Assembly: GCA_963817135.1 (NCBI GenBank)
Contig: CAWFNG010000015.1
Span: 1-64,000 of the forward strand
DNA length: 64,000 bases
Origin: VAZQ01 sp963817135
Lineage (GTDB): Bacteria > Pseudomonadota > Alphaproteobacteria > Rhizobiales > Xanthobacteraceae
Direction of reading: 5' to 3'
This document shows positions 1-7,757 of this stretch, one piece after another; the stretch's first letter is position 1; each line of letters opens with the position of its first letter. The notes under the pieces were generated by a model that did not search any database, was not told the origin of the DNA, and saw nothing but the letters and a program-made list of their open reading frames with translations. Both the position numbers and the translations under genes were made by a program.

Positions 1-459
1 CCGCGGGGATCGGCCAATTGGCCGCCATTCAGGCAATGGCGCCGTCGCTCGGGGTGGACCGAGCCGCTCAGCGCGCGTAATGTCGGCGAGATCGAGCGCA
101 CGATCGCAGCGTTTGCGCGCGGCTCGAATGGAGCTCTTATCGTGACGCCGAGCGGACCGGCGATTGTTCATCGCGATCTGATCATCACGCTTGCCGCGCG
201 GCACCGACTGCCCGCGGTGTACGGCTTGCGGGCCTTTGTCACCGCTGGTGGCCTTATCTCGTACGGGGCAGACGCGATAGAGCCCTACCGGGGCGCCGCA
301 GGCTACGTCGACCGTATTCTGAAGGGCGAAAAGCCGGCCGACCTGCCGGTGCAGGCGCCGACGAAGTTCGAACTCGTCATCAATCTCAAGACTGCGAAGG
401 CGCTCGGCCTCACCGTGCCAGATAAACTGCTCTCGCTCGCCGACGAGGTGATCGAATAA
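1..459 (+). pseudogene. ABC transporter substrate-binding protein (ABC_sub_bind type), 3' part, frame-disrupted
   Basis: The frame ending at 459 carries the C-terminal half of a periplasmic binding protein of the ABC_sub_bind family (the TrpX-like group common in Bradyrhizobium relatives). Recognisable pieces are NVGEIERTIAAFARGSNG, LIVTPSGPAIVHRD and the tail YVDRILKGEKPADLPVQAP. The preceding segment GIGQLAAIQAMAPSLGV is encoded in a different frame (positions 3-56) and runs into a stop at about 88. The two parts join into one family-like protein if a single extra base near 57-62 is ignored. The 5' end lies outside the window. No permease or ATPase gene follows, so if functional it is an orphan binding protein. 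The family call is firm; gene status (error or real frameshift) is open. Confidence 0.7.
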
Positions 460-855
460 CGGGATCGCTTGCTGCGGCGCGTGAGTCCCGGTTGTGGCGG
501 ATATTGTTGCAAACTCCAAAATTGCCCCGTGATAGTTCTCGCCCTAAAACGATACGACCGACCACCGCCGATTTGTGTAGTCTAAATCGCGTTACCGAGG
601 TCGCCCGTGAGTTTATCATTAGGCGATGTTGGCCCCCCACATCTTTACACGAAAGTCGCGTCTACAGCCCGGAGAATTTTTGATCACCTGTGCAAAAAGA
701 CTTTTGCAACAAATATCGGCACATTCCTGCCCAGAGCCAATGCGGTGGCATGTCCGCAGCTGGCGAAAGCAGACTTACGATTGATCCGGAGTGAGGCGGG
801 TTTTGACCCAAAGCCGGCATGCGCCAAAATTCATCGAACTCACCTTTCTCGGCTC
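460..855. other. Intergenic stretch without a supported gene
   Basis: About 400 bases between the binding-protein remnant and the TetR gene. The short ORFs here have no family-like sequence, no good ribosome binding site and biased composition. I see no RNA gene or clear terminator. Confidence 0.5.
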
Positions 856-1461
856 TCATGGCAGTAAGAATCGCAGAGCCAGGCGCACGAGTTCGTCCTC
901 GAAATCGTGGGAGTCGAGGATTGAACGATCCTCAAGAACGGCGGAGCGTATCGCTCCCATGATCGCGCGGGTCAGCACAAACGAGGCGGCTTCCGACAAC
1001 GGTCTCACGCGACCCTTGCCGCGCGCCTCGATCGCTTTAACGACGCTGATGCCTATTTTGTCCATGCCCTTCAGGGCAATCGGCGCGAGGTTCAGGCGGA
1101 TCATCTGGATGATGACGAATTTCCGCAATTTTCTGCGCCGGCCAAACGCATTGATGGCTGTACGCACCACCATGCGGATGACGTCCTCGATCTCATGGGG
1201 GTCGGCCTTCGAAATCGCTTTTGCGACCGTCGCCTCGATCGCAATGCGCTCCCTCTCCGCGAGCGCCTCAACGATAGCGTTCTTGTTCGGAAAATACTGA
1301 TAGAGTGTGCCTATTGAGAAGCCGGACTTTTCCGCCACGCGATTGGTGGTAAATCGCTCTTCGCCTTCAACTTGCAAAACCTGAGTTGCGGCATCGAGAA
1401 TTGTCTCGATGGTTTGCTTCGAGCGTTCTTGAATCGGCGTTTTTCTAAGCAATTCAGTCAT
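856..1461 (-). CDS. TetR/AcrR family transcriptional regulator
   Basis: A 201-residue protein of typical TetR length. The N-terminal helix-turn-helix region (about residues 14-60) reads ILDAATQVLQVEGEERFTTN, VAEKSGFSIGTLYQYFPNK, the classic TetR_N signature. The C-terminal ligand domain is not diagnostic. It is divergent from the sterol desaturase-like gene starting at 1594, and an inverted repeat lies between them (1515-1529), so autoregulation and control of that neighbour is the natural inference. The ligand cannot be predicted. Confidence 0.88.
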   Translation of the reverse strand: MTELLRKTPIQERSKQTIETILDAATQVLQVEGEERFTTNRVAEKSGFSIGTLYQYFPNKNAIVEALAERERIAIEATVAKAISKADPHEIEDVIRMVVRTAINAFGRRRKLRKFVIIQMIRLNLAPIALKGMDKIGISVVKAIEARGKGRVRPLSEAASFVLTRAIMGAIRSAVLEDRSILDSHDFEDELVRLALRFLLP

Positions 1462-1514
1462 TTAGATTTCTCCCGCTGGAGCAACCCGGAAGCCGGATAA
1501 AGCGAGTTGAGAAA

Positions 1515-1529
1515 CTGAGCATTCCTCAG
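1515..1529. promoter_or_regulatory. Candidate TetR operator (inverted repeat)
   Basis: CTGAG-N5-CTCAG, a perfect 5-bp dyad in the 132-bp gap between the divergent TetR and sterol desaturase-like genes. Position fits an operator, but a dyad this short can occur by chance. Confidence 0.3.
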
Positions 1530-1593
1530 ATAATGCCTTCAATGCGCGGTGTTGCCCATTCGGATGTTCCGGCATCGCCAAGGAGGCCAAAAA

Positions 1594-2466
1594 ATGCCGC
1601 TCGATGGTAAAATGGTTTGGTTCGCTATCCCGATTTTCATTGGCTTCGTCGCCGTTGAAATGCTGACGCTTCGGTACTTTGGCCGAAGCGGATACTCCTG
1701 GCGCGAGAGCCTCGCGACCATCGGCGTTGGGGTCGGGCATAAGCTGTCTGGCCTCGTACGCTTTGGTGCACTCGGCGCGGCGTCAGCCTGGTTATGGAAT
1801 TATCGCCTGGCGGAGGTCCCGCTGGACACGGTCTGGGGTCTGGCGCTCCTCTTCGTCGCGGTTGAATTTACCTACTACTGGTATCACCGCTTTAGTCACA
1901 CGGTCCGCTGGATGTGGGCCTCCCATGCGGTCCACCACTCGCCCGAGGAATTGAACGTGCTGGCGTCCTTCAGGCTATCCTGGACCAGCATGTTGTCGGG
2001 AGACTTCCTGCTCTTCCTGCCGCTGATATGGATCGGCTTTCAGCCGGCGGCCGTGGTTGCGGCGCTCGCGCTCAATCTCATCTACCAATCCTGGGTTCAC
2101 ACCGAACTCATTCCGAAGCTGGGATTTATCGACGGGGTTCTGAACACGCCGTCCAATCATCGTGTCCATCACGCGAGCAACGAAGTCTACCTCGATCGAA
2201 ACTACGGCGGCGTGCTCATCATTTTTGATCGGATTTTCGGGTCCTACGTCGCGGAGCGGGAGGATGTGCCATGCCGCTATGGTCTCGTGAAGCCTGTCGG
2301 ATCGGTCAATCCGCTGTGGATCGCATTTCACGAATGGATCGCCATGATGCGCGACGTGGCCAGTAGTCGGACTCTTGGAGAGGCATTCGGATATCTGTTC
2401 GGCCGCCCAGGCTGGCGGCCCGGGAAACGATTGCGTTCCGTCCGCGCATCGTTTTGGCGAACCTGA
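1594..2466 (+). CDS. Sterol desaturase / fatty acid hydroxylase superfamily protein
   Basis: Integral membrane di-iron oxygenase-type protein of 290 residues. The histidine clusters that bind the two irons are visible in order: HRFSH, HAVHHS and HRVHHA, between hydrophobic segments. The family hydroxylates or desaturates C-H bonds in lipids such as sterols, fatty acids and carotenoids; the substrate here is unknown. The ATG at 1594 is preferred to an upstream in-frame start at 1549 because AGGAGG (1581-1586) sits seven bases before it and the upstream extension looks non-native. Probably controlled by the divergent TetR gene. In bacteria without sterols a lipid or hopanoid substrate is more likely, which is inference. 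Confidence 0.88.
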   Translation: MPLDGKMVWFAIPIFIGFVAVEMLTLRYFGRSGYSWRESLATIGVGVGHKLSGLVRFGALGAASAWLWNYRLAEVPLDTVWGLALLFVAVEFTYYWYHRFSHTVRWMWASHAVHHSPEELNVLASFRLSWTSMLSGDFLLFLPLIWIGFQPAAVVAALALNLIYQSWVHTELIPKLGFIDGVLNTPSNHRVHHASNEVYLDRNYGGVLIIFDRIFGSYVAEREDVPCRYGLVKPVGSVNPLWIAFHEWIAMMRDVASSRTLGEAFGYLFGRPGWRPGKRLRSVRASFWRT

Positions 2467-2560
2467 TCAGGACAATTAGCGCGACGCTTATCCGCTTGTA
2501 GCCAGTGTACGTTCTTTGCTGCACTGCATCGGTCCGTTCTTGCGCACATTGCGGGCCTGT

Positions 2561-2740
2561 GTCCTCGATGCCAGCAGCATCCGCGAGATCGAGGCAGCCT
2601 TCGCGACCTTTACGCGCGAGCGCCCCGATGCGCCGTTCGTCAGTCTCGACGCATTGTTCTCCGGCCGGCGTGTTCAAATGGCGCAATTGGCGGCGCACCG
2701 CGCGATCCCCGCGATCTATGCCGTGCGCGACTATGCTTAC
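2561..2740 (+). pseudogene. Internal fragment of an ABC_sub_bind-type binding protein
   Basis: About 60 codons match the middle of ABC_sub_bind binding proteins: SIREIEAAFATFTRERPDA followed by RAIPAIYAVRDYA. Both ends are missing: upstream sequence in the same frame is unrelated and after DYA the frame turns into arginine-rich shadow sequence. It overlaps the region represented in the 1-459 remnant, so it derives from a second paralogue and not from the other half of that gene. Confidence 0.6.
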
Positions 2741-2747
2741 GCTCATC

Positions 2748-2957
2748 TCAGGCCGCGTCGGGATCGAACTCGATGCCAAGCGTGGAGGCAAGCATGGTGG
2801 CCGCGAGATCCTCAACGTAGTCAGCGATCTCCGACTCCGTCATGCCGAAATATGGTGCTCCGAAATGTAGCCATAATGGGCAGAATCTTTCGGCCGGGCC
2901 AGGCCAATTCCAGCGGCGATCTGGCGGCCCGAACTCGTTCGTCTCCGCGCGAGCTAT
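2748..2957 (-). pseudogene. C-terminal coding remnant, family not recognised
   Basis: An open minus-strand stretch of 69 codons between stops, with protein-like composition (PLWLHFGAPYFGMTESEI and an acidic C-terminus ending EFDPDAA). It has no ATG, GTG or TTG start before the conserved-looking part, so it appears to be the 3' end of a gene whose 5' part is lost or frame-shifted. The only in-frame ATG, at 2843, would leave 31 residues. Function not assigned. Confidence 0.3.
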
Positions 2958-3130
2958 TTAGCCAGCACTCGGTGGATCATCCTGCACCGTTGTGTGGGGT
3001 CGCTTACCCAGGCGCCGACAACGCGGGAGAATCCTTGCTCGGCGACGAATAATTATGCACAAAAAAGCAGATGGCAAAACGTGGTCCCGATGGTCGACTT
3101 TGTCCGGCTGATATGGAGGAACGAAACCAC

Positions 3131-3925
3131 ATGCCTGTTCCAGTCCCCAACATATCCCGGAACCTTTTCGACCTGAACGGCTACTGCAGCATCGTCACCG
3201 GCGCCGGTCAGGGGATCGGCGTCGCTCTGGCCGAGGCGCTCGCCTATGCCGGGAGTGACTTGGTTCTGACCGAGCGCAACGCCGAGCACCTTGAGGTTGG
3301 CGCCAGCAAAATCGAGGCCATCGGCCGTAAGGTCACCACTGTTGCCTGCGACGTTGCGGCCGACGACACGCCGGACCGGCTGGTCAAGGCGGCGCTGGAC
3401 CTGAGCGGTCGGATCGACGTGCTGATCAACAATGCGGGCGTAATGACCTTCGCCGACATGCTCACCGTCGAGGACGCGGTGTGGGACAATATCTATGCGG
3501 TCAATGTGCGCGCGCCGATGCGGATCATGCGCGCCGTGCTGCGGGAGATGGTCAAGGCGGAACGCGGCAGCGTCATCAACATTGGCAGCTCATGGTCTTC
3601 GCGGGCTTCCGTGTTCAACCAGGATGGCGGCGGCGTCGACTATTGTTCCTCGAAGGCAGCGTTGCAAAGCCTTACGCGTGCTGCCGCGCAGGATGTGGCG
3701 GCAAAGGGGGTACGGGTCAATGCCATCGCCCCTGGCGCGGTCGACACGCCGATGCACGCCGATCACCGCGCCAAACTCTTCGAGTACGAAAAGTACATTC
3801 CGCTCGGCCGCATGCAGCTCGCGGAAGATCTCGCCGGCACAGCGATCTTCCTAGCCTCGGACGCCAGCGGCTACATCACTGGGCAGACCCTGCACGTCAA
3901 TGGCGGTCTGATCATGAACGACTAG
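3131..3925 (+). CDS. SDR family NAD(P)-dependent oxidoreductase
   Basis: A 264-residue classical short-chain dehydrogenase. The Rossmann nucleotide motif TGAGQGIG is near residue 23, NNAG near residue 100, the catalytic serine lies in NIGSSWSS and the YxxxK pair is YCSSK. The C-terminal family signature is GYITGQTLHVNGG. The start at 3131 has GGAGG at 3116-3120; the longer frame from 3071 adds an unrelated N-terminus. It likely oxidises a hydroxyl or reduces a ketone on an unknown substrate. The next gene, a VOC protein, is convergent, so no operon partner is evident. Confidence 0.9.
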   Translation: MPVPVPNISRNLFDLNGYCSIVTGAGQGIGVALAEALAYAGSDLVLTERNAEHLEVGASKIEAIGRKVTTVACDVAADDTPDRLVKAALDLSGRIDVLINNAGVMTFADMLTVEDAVWDNIYAVNVRAPMRIMRAVLREMVKAERGSVINIGSSWSSRASVFNQDGGGVDYCSSKAALQSLTRAAAQDVAAKGVRVNAIAPGAVDTPMHADHRAKLFEYEKYIPLGRMQLAEDLAGTAIFLASDASGYITGQTLHVNGGLIMND

Positions 3926-3998
3926 TGTCCGGTTCCGAAGTTCGCACCACTCGCGGCACGCTCACAAGCGAACGTCGGAACGCCGGAGGAATCTGGGC

Positions 3999-4559
3999 TC
4001 AGCCCACAATCCCTTTCACCGCCCGGTCGACCGGGCGGCCTTGCTCCATTTCCCACTGCACGCCCCAGGGATCGATCCAGTAGAAGAACTTGTAGGGAAA
4101 CGGGGTGATCTCCTCGGGAATATGGTCCTGGCCCACGATTTCGATGTGGAGGCCTCGTTTCCCGTACGCCTGCTGCTGAAAACGGATGAACGCGTAGGCC
4201 GCCACCGCGTCCGGCACTTCGACCGCCACGTGGCGAATGCCGCCCAGATCGTTCGTCTTCCTGCGGTGGATGGTTTGGTCACCCTTGGGGTGATGGTAGG
4301 TGAACAGTTCCAAATAGACACCTACCTCGGGGTGCTTCAGAAAGCGAACGTCCAGGCTAACCCGGCCGTCGTCAAATCCGGCATCGCGGGCGAACGAGGC
4401 CAGATCCACACCCGGGTAATCCATGGGACCGTCGGCGTTGGCTGCCTGTTCAAAGCCGAGCACGGTGCGGTAGAACTCGGTGGCGACCTCGATGTCGTCC
4501 ACGACGACGTTGACGTGGGAGATGGCTTGAACATCTCGTCGCGGGGTAAAGTCGGTCAT
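3999..4559 (-). CDS. VOC family protein (glyoxalase/extradiol dioxygenase fold)
   Basis: A 186-residue protein with the start of a VOC module, ISHVNVVVDDIEVATEFY, followed by RFLKHPEVGVYLELFTYHHP and GGIRHVAVEVPDA. These are the paired beta-alpha-beta-beta-beta units of glyoxalase I-like proteins. Candidate metal ligands are the H of ISHVN, the E of YLELF and the H of RHVAVEV. The start at 4559 is supported by GGAGAG just upstream and fits the domain edge; a frame running to 4679 adds non-native sequence. Substrate unknown; the fold covers lyases, dioxygenases and binding proteins. Confidence 0.85.
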   Translation of the reverse strand: MTDFTPRRDVQAISHVNVVVDDIEVATEFYRTVLGFEQAANADGPMDYPGVDLASFARDAGFDDGRVSLDVRFLKHPEVGVYLELFTYHHPKGDQTIHRRKTNDLGGIRHVAVEVPDAVAAYAFIRFQQQAYGKRGLHIEIVGQDHIPEEITPFPYKFFYWIDPWGVQWEMEQGRPVDRAVKGIVG

Positions 4560-4609
4560 TGTTTCTCTCCACAAGAGATCTTCGCCTGGATTGAACTTAA
4601 ACGGGACCG

Positions 4610-4771
4610 TTGATAGCGCTTTATGACGGTCACCCCATCGCCGTCGCCTTTGCTGGTTACGCCAGTGGGCTGGAGGCACGGTCCTCGCGAGCGCCGGTCT
4701 ACATCATGGGGCTGCTGGTCTCCGCCGTGATACTCTTAATTCTGGGGATAGACCGAGCACCGGCTTCATAA
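4610..4771 (+). pseudogene. C-terminal fragment of a membrane protein (bestrophin-like/DUF4239-like)
   Basis: In one frame the DNA reads ALYDGHPIAVAFAGYASGLE, then a hydrophobic helix and a terminal LGIDRAPAS. This resembles the last membrane segment and GIDR/DLDRP-type tail of bestrophin-like DUF4239 proteins. Only about 50 codons remain and the body of the gene is absent, so it is a remnant. The family call is from memory and weak. Confidence 0.35.
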
Positions 4772-4870
4772 CAGTCGGCCAACAGCCGATGATCGATACG
4801 GCCGCAAGCATTGCCCACGCAGTCCGCCGTACTCGCATGCGGAATCAATTGGAGCGACTACGATGATTTC

Positions 4871-5155
4871 ATGCAAACGAACGTCAAGCATATCGGCGAC
4901 GAACGTCTCAGCAGAATCCCGATGGATCTCGATTTGAAGCCTTATCGTGACGAGCACGACACTGAGCTGCTCGAGCGCATGGCGCGGGCAATCGAGCGCG
5001 GACATCATCCGTCGAGCCATCACCCCGACAAGTTACATAAGGCGCTCCACGCGACCATGTCCGATATCAAAGCCAATACGGGGACGCCACGATACGTGGC
5101 TAAGCCCGAAGGAAAGGCTGCCAAGCCAAAACGCAGACCTGCCAGGCACAAGTGA
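4871..5155 (+). CDS. Small basic hypothetical protein
   Basis: A possible 94-residue protein with a hydrophilic body and a lysine/arginine-rich C-terminus (KAAKPKRRPARHK). No family recognised. The ATG at 4871 is preferred over a TTG at 4811 in the same frame. The region has several gene remnants around it and the antisense frame is also open, so this may not be expressed. Confidence 0.3.
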   Translation: MQTNVKHIGDERLSRIPMDLDLKPYRDEHDTELLERMARAIERGHHPSSHHPDKLHKALHATMSDIKANTGTPRYVAKPEGKAAKPKRRPARHK

Positions 5156-5367
5156 TTTGAGGGAGCTTAGCTACAGCCAGGCGCAAGCCAGAGTGGATAT
5201 CCTAGAAGCAAACAAGCTGTGGCATAAACGTCACGGCTCCTGGCTCCCAACTGACGCGCGCGAGCAACAGTTATTTTCAAAGCGTGTCTGGGACTTTGCG
5301 CCGTCAAAATTGCGCCGTGCCCCGCCGTCTTTATCTGCCTCATGACTCGAACGGCGTGGAGGCCGAA

Positions 5368-5544
5368 ATGTTGACCGCTCTCTTGCTCGTCGCAATGGTG
5401 TTGCCCGCTATGATGCTGGGTCATATGGCGCATGAGGAATTCCAATCGCAGAAGGCCTATCGCCGGGCGCAGCCGGTAAGGCATGCCAGCCAACGCGCGG
5501 GCTTGTCCTTCCAAGTTCGCGCCTACCGAAGGGTCTCGCTGTGA
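5368..5544 (+). CDS. Small putative membrane protein
   Basis: A 58-codon ORF beginning MLTALLLVAMVLPAMMLG, a single hydrophobic helix, followed by a basic hydrophilic tail. GTGGAGG at 5356-5362 is well placed for the ATG at 5368. No family recognised. It lies in the gap before the convergent VKOR gene. Confidence 0.35.
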   Translation: MLTALLLVAMVLPAMMLGHMAHEEFQSQKAYRRAQPVRHASQRAGLSFQVRAYRRVSL

Positions 5545-5618
5545 CCGATCACGCAACCGAAACGCGGTGAAAGCTCGGCTCGAATTGTTCGATCCACTTG
5601 TCGGCACACTGGCGGCAG

Positions 5619-6059
5619 TCACCCTCGTGCGGTGGGTGCTGACTTCAAATGCCACACCGCAGCTACGGTAAGAAGGACGGTGCTTACCGCCGAGACGAGG
5701 CAGTATATACAAAAAGCCCGAATGTAGCTGAGCTGCAGGACCATGAAATAGAGCGAGAACAACACGCCCAGCGTGGTGTAAAGAACTGCCCCGATCCGCA
5801 GCCCGCGCGATAAAGGGTCGTATGCGAGCAGGGCCGCCAGACCGAACATGTAGACATAATAGACGGCTCCGTAATACCCGACCGGCAAGTCAAGGATGCG
5901 CGCATAGGGACTAGCCGCGACCTCGTTGCATCCATCGATCGGCGGCGGACACCACAGCAGTTGGCCATTATAGATTGAATAGGAATCGTAGACCGCCACC
6001 GCCAATCCGATGAGCGCCAGTGCGATCATGAGACTTGGCACAATGGCTGACCTGTTCAT
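5619..6059 (-). CDS. Vitamin K epoxide reductase (VKOR) family protein
   Basis: A 146-residue membrane protein with four or five hydrophobic helices. The redox residues of the family are visible: a loop cysteine pair (WCPPPIDGC) and the membrane CxxC motif (AFCIYC). Bacterial VKOR homologues reoxidise periplasmic DsbA-type thioredoxins and pass electrons to quinone, taking the place of DsbB. No fused thioredoxin domain is present and no dsbA is adjacent. It lies downstream of the DUF2852 and ECF sigma genes on the same strand, so co-transcription is possible (gaps of 115 and 83 bases). Confidence 0.85.
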   Translation of the reverse strand: MNRSAIVPSLMIALALIGLAVAVYDSYSIYNGQLLWCPPPIDGCNEVAASPYARILDLPVGYYGAVYYVYMFGLAALLAYDPLSRGLRIGAVLYTTLGVLFSLYFMVLQLSYIRAFCIYCLVSAVSTVLLTVAAVWHLKSAPTARG

Positions 6060-6174
6060 CTCAAGCCTCCACTTGGATCAGGTCTTGGCAATGGCCAGGC
6101 GCCGGTCGGCACGTCTGACAGACAGGCGGAGATGCAACCACGTGGGCCAGCGCCCCTCTGCGCGGGACAGAGGC

Positions 6175-6555
6175 TCACACCGCCGCCGGCGGCTCCTGCC
6201 CGCCGCGGTGCTTGGCCATGAACTGGTCGAACTCGGCCTTGTCCTTGGCCATGCGCAACCGAGCGAGGAAGTCCTGAAAATCGCGCTGTTCCTGTTCGAG
6301 GCGGCGCAATGTCTCGGCCCGGTATTCGTCAAACGTCCGGTTGCCGCTGCTCGGCTGCTGCCTCCACCAGCTCTGGCTCGGCAGCCGTTCAGCCCGTTCA
6401 TTCCAGGGGCCGAAACTCAATCCACAGCATCCCATTTTCTCGCTCGATAGTACTGTCTGATGCCCGTCATGCATACGCCCCATGCCTCGCATCATAAGGA
6501 TCATCATGAAAACGCAGAACGCAATCATGACGAAGGGGAAAATCATGAAATCCAT
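6175..6555 (-). CDS. DUF2852 family protein
   Basis: A 126-residue protein with a single methionine-rich N-terminal hydrophobic helix and a soluble tail containing the characteristic segments FDEYRAETLRRLEQEQ and AKDKAEFDQFM. These match the alphaproteobacterial DUF2852 family of unknown function. It is shorter than many relatives. AAGGAG precedes the start, and a 14-bp tandem repeat (6567-6594) lies immediately upstream. Possibly part of a sigma factor-DUF2852-VKOR transcription unit. Confidence 0.75.
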   Translation of the reverse strand: MDFMIFPFVMIAFCVFMMILMMRGMGRMHDGHQTVLSSEKMGCCGLSFGPWNERAERLPSQSWWRQQPSSGNRTFDEYRAETLRRLEQEQRDFQDFLARLRMAKDKAEFDQFMAKHRGGQEPPAAV

Positions 6556-6566
6556 AACGGTCGCTC

Positions 6567-6594
6567 CTTGTCTAAAAGCTCTTGTCTAAAAGCT
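6567..6594. repeat. 14-bp perfect tandem repeat upstream of the DUF2852 gene
   Basis: CTTGTCTAAAAGCT occurs twice head to tail (6567-6580, 6581-6594). The second copy extends into the dyad GTCTAA-AAGC-TTAGAC (6584-6599). It lies 12-40 bases upstream of the DUF2852 start, where a regulator or RNA structure could act. Confidence 0.6.
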
Positions 6595-6638
6595 TAGACG
6601 GGGAGGTACCTGGGAAAGTTACAGGGAGTGGGAGCCGG

Positions 6639-7259
6639 TCAGTGACCGTCCGGGACTGTCGGGGACGCACAGCAGTCGGGCGATGTGGGCCGGCAGGACA
6701 ATTCGTTGCGGTAGAAATCGCAGCGCGCCGCGATGATTTTCCTGAATTCCTGCCGCGCCCGGTGCAGCCTTACCCTCGCATTACCCCTGGTTATGCCCAA
6801 CGTTTGGGCGACTTCATCGTCACTGAGCCCGCCGAGTGCGCTAAGCATCATGACATCGCGGTGGTCGTCGGGAAGTTTCCCGATCTCGGCACGGATGCAG
6901 GCGTGCATGTCCTTTTCAGAGAGCTGCTGTTCGGCGGATGGATGGCTATCGACATCAGCCAAGCCAATTGACCCTATGTGCGCGTCATCGTCGGATGCGT
7001 CGGGAAGGGCGACCGTCATCTTGGCTTCATGCGTCGAGCGACTGCGCAGCCAGTCGGAGGCAACATTTGCTGCAATCCGGTAAAGCCATGTGGACGTTTC
7101 CGCTGCCCCCCGAAAGTTTGGCAACCCCTTGGCGGCTTTTGCGAACACCATCTGAGTCAAATCCTCGGCATCTTGAGGACCGACAACGCGTACAAGAAAA
7201 CGACGAACGCGCGCGTGGTTGGCGTCATAAAACGCCCGAAACGGGTCTGCTGTGTGCAT
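6639..7259 (-). CDS. ECF-type RNA polymerase sigma factor with cysteine-rich C-terminal tail
   Basis: A sigma-70 family protein of about 206 residues. Region 2 is seen as DAEDLTQMVFAKAAKGLPNF and STWLYRIAANVASDWLR. Region 4 appears as LPDDHRDVMMLSALGG, DDEVAQTLGITRGNARVRLH. After region 4 there is a tail with five cysteines (CDFYRNELSC and a later CC pair), a feature of some ECF groups. The ATG at 7259 matches the family N-terminus (MHTADPFRAFYDAN); a longer frame to 7340 exists. No anti-sigma gene is recognisable next to it. It may direct the downstream DUF2852 and VKOR genes. Confidence 0.85.
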   Translation of the reverse strand: MHTADPFRAFYDANHARVRRFLVRVVGPQDAEDLTQMVFAKAAKGLPNFRGAAETSTWLYRIAANVASDWLRSRSTHEAKMTVALPDASDDDAHIGSIGLADVDSHPSAEQQLSEKDMHACIRAEIGKLPDDHRDVMMLSALGGLSDDEVAQTLGITRGNARVRLHRARQEFRKIIAARCDFYRNELSCRPTSPDCCASPTVPDGH

Positions 7260-7354
7260 TATTACGTCAACCCTGAAAGCCTGCGCTGTACTTATATCGA
7301 TGCACCCGCGAGCTGTGTTGACGTAGATCAACGCGCGCACCGAAGCGTAAGCCG

Positions 7355-7687
7355 GTGATTCCGACGGGCGCGATCCTCATCGTGATCATCACCATTCTCG
7401 GGCCAATATCAGGGGCCCATTTCAACCCGGCCGTAACGCTGGTGTTCGCAATCCGCGGCACAACGCCATGGAACGAAGTGATCCCCTACGTTCTCATCCA
7501 ATGTCTTTTCGGCATCGCCGGTACGGCGCTTGCGCATCTGATGTTTGACATGACGCCGCTTGTCATCGGCACCACGGCGCGCAGCGGACCGTCGCAGTGG
7601 CTGGCCGAGGCGGTGGCCACTTTCACGCTCATCCTGACGATTCTTGGCGGCTTGCGCTATGCACCCCGATCCATTCCGTGGGGTTAA
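7355..7687 (+). pseudogene. Aquaporin / MIP family channel, truncated at both ends
   Basis: The ORF encodes roughly the second to fourth helices of an aquaporin. The first NPA box is clear (ISGAHFNPAVTL), followed by helix three and the segment QWLAEAVATFTLILTILGG. The N-terminal helix is missing and the frame ends in non-native LRYAPRSIPWG before the second NPA half-helix should occur. A full MIP protein of about 230 residues cannot be assembled from any frame here, so this is a dead fragment. Related aquaporins are often linked to arsenic resistance or ECF regulons, but nothing here shows that. Confidence 0.7.
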
Positions 7688-7757
7688 GCTGGCGGACATC
7701 GTCGTAAAGAACCAACAGGCCCAGCCTAAGGGATTGAGCGAGGCCAAGATGCAGCGC

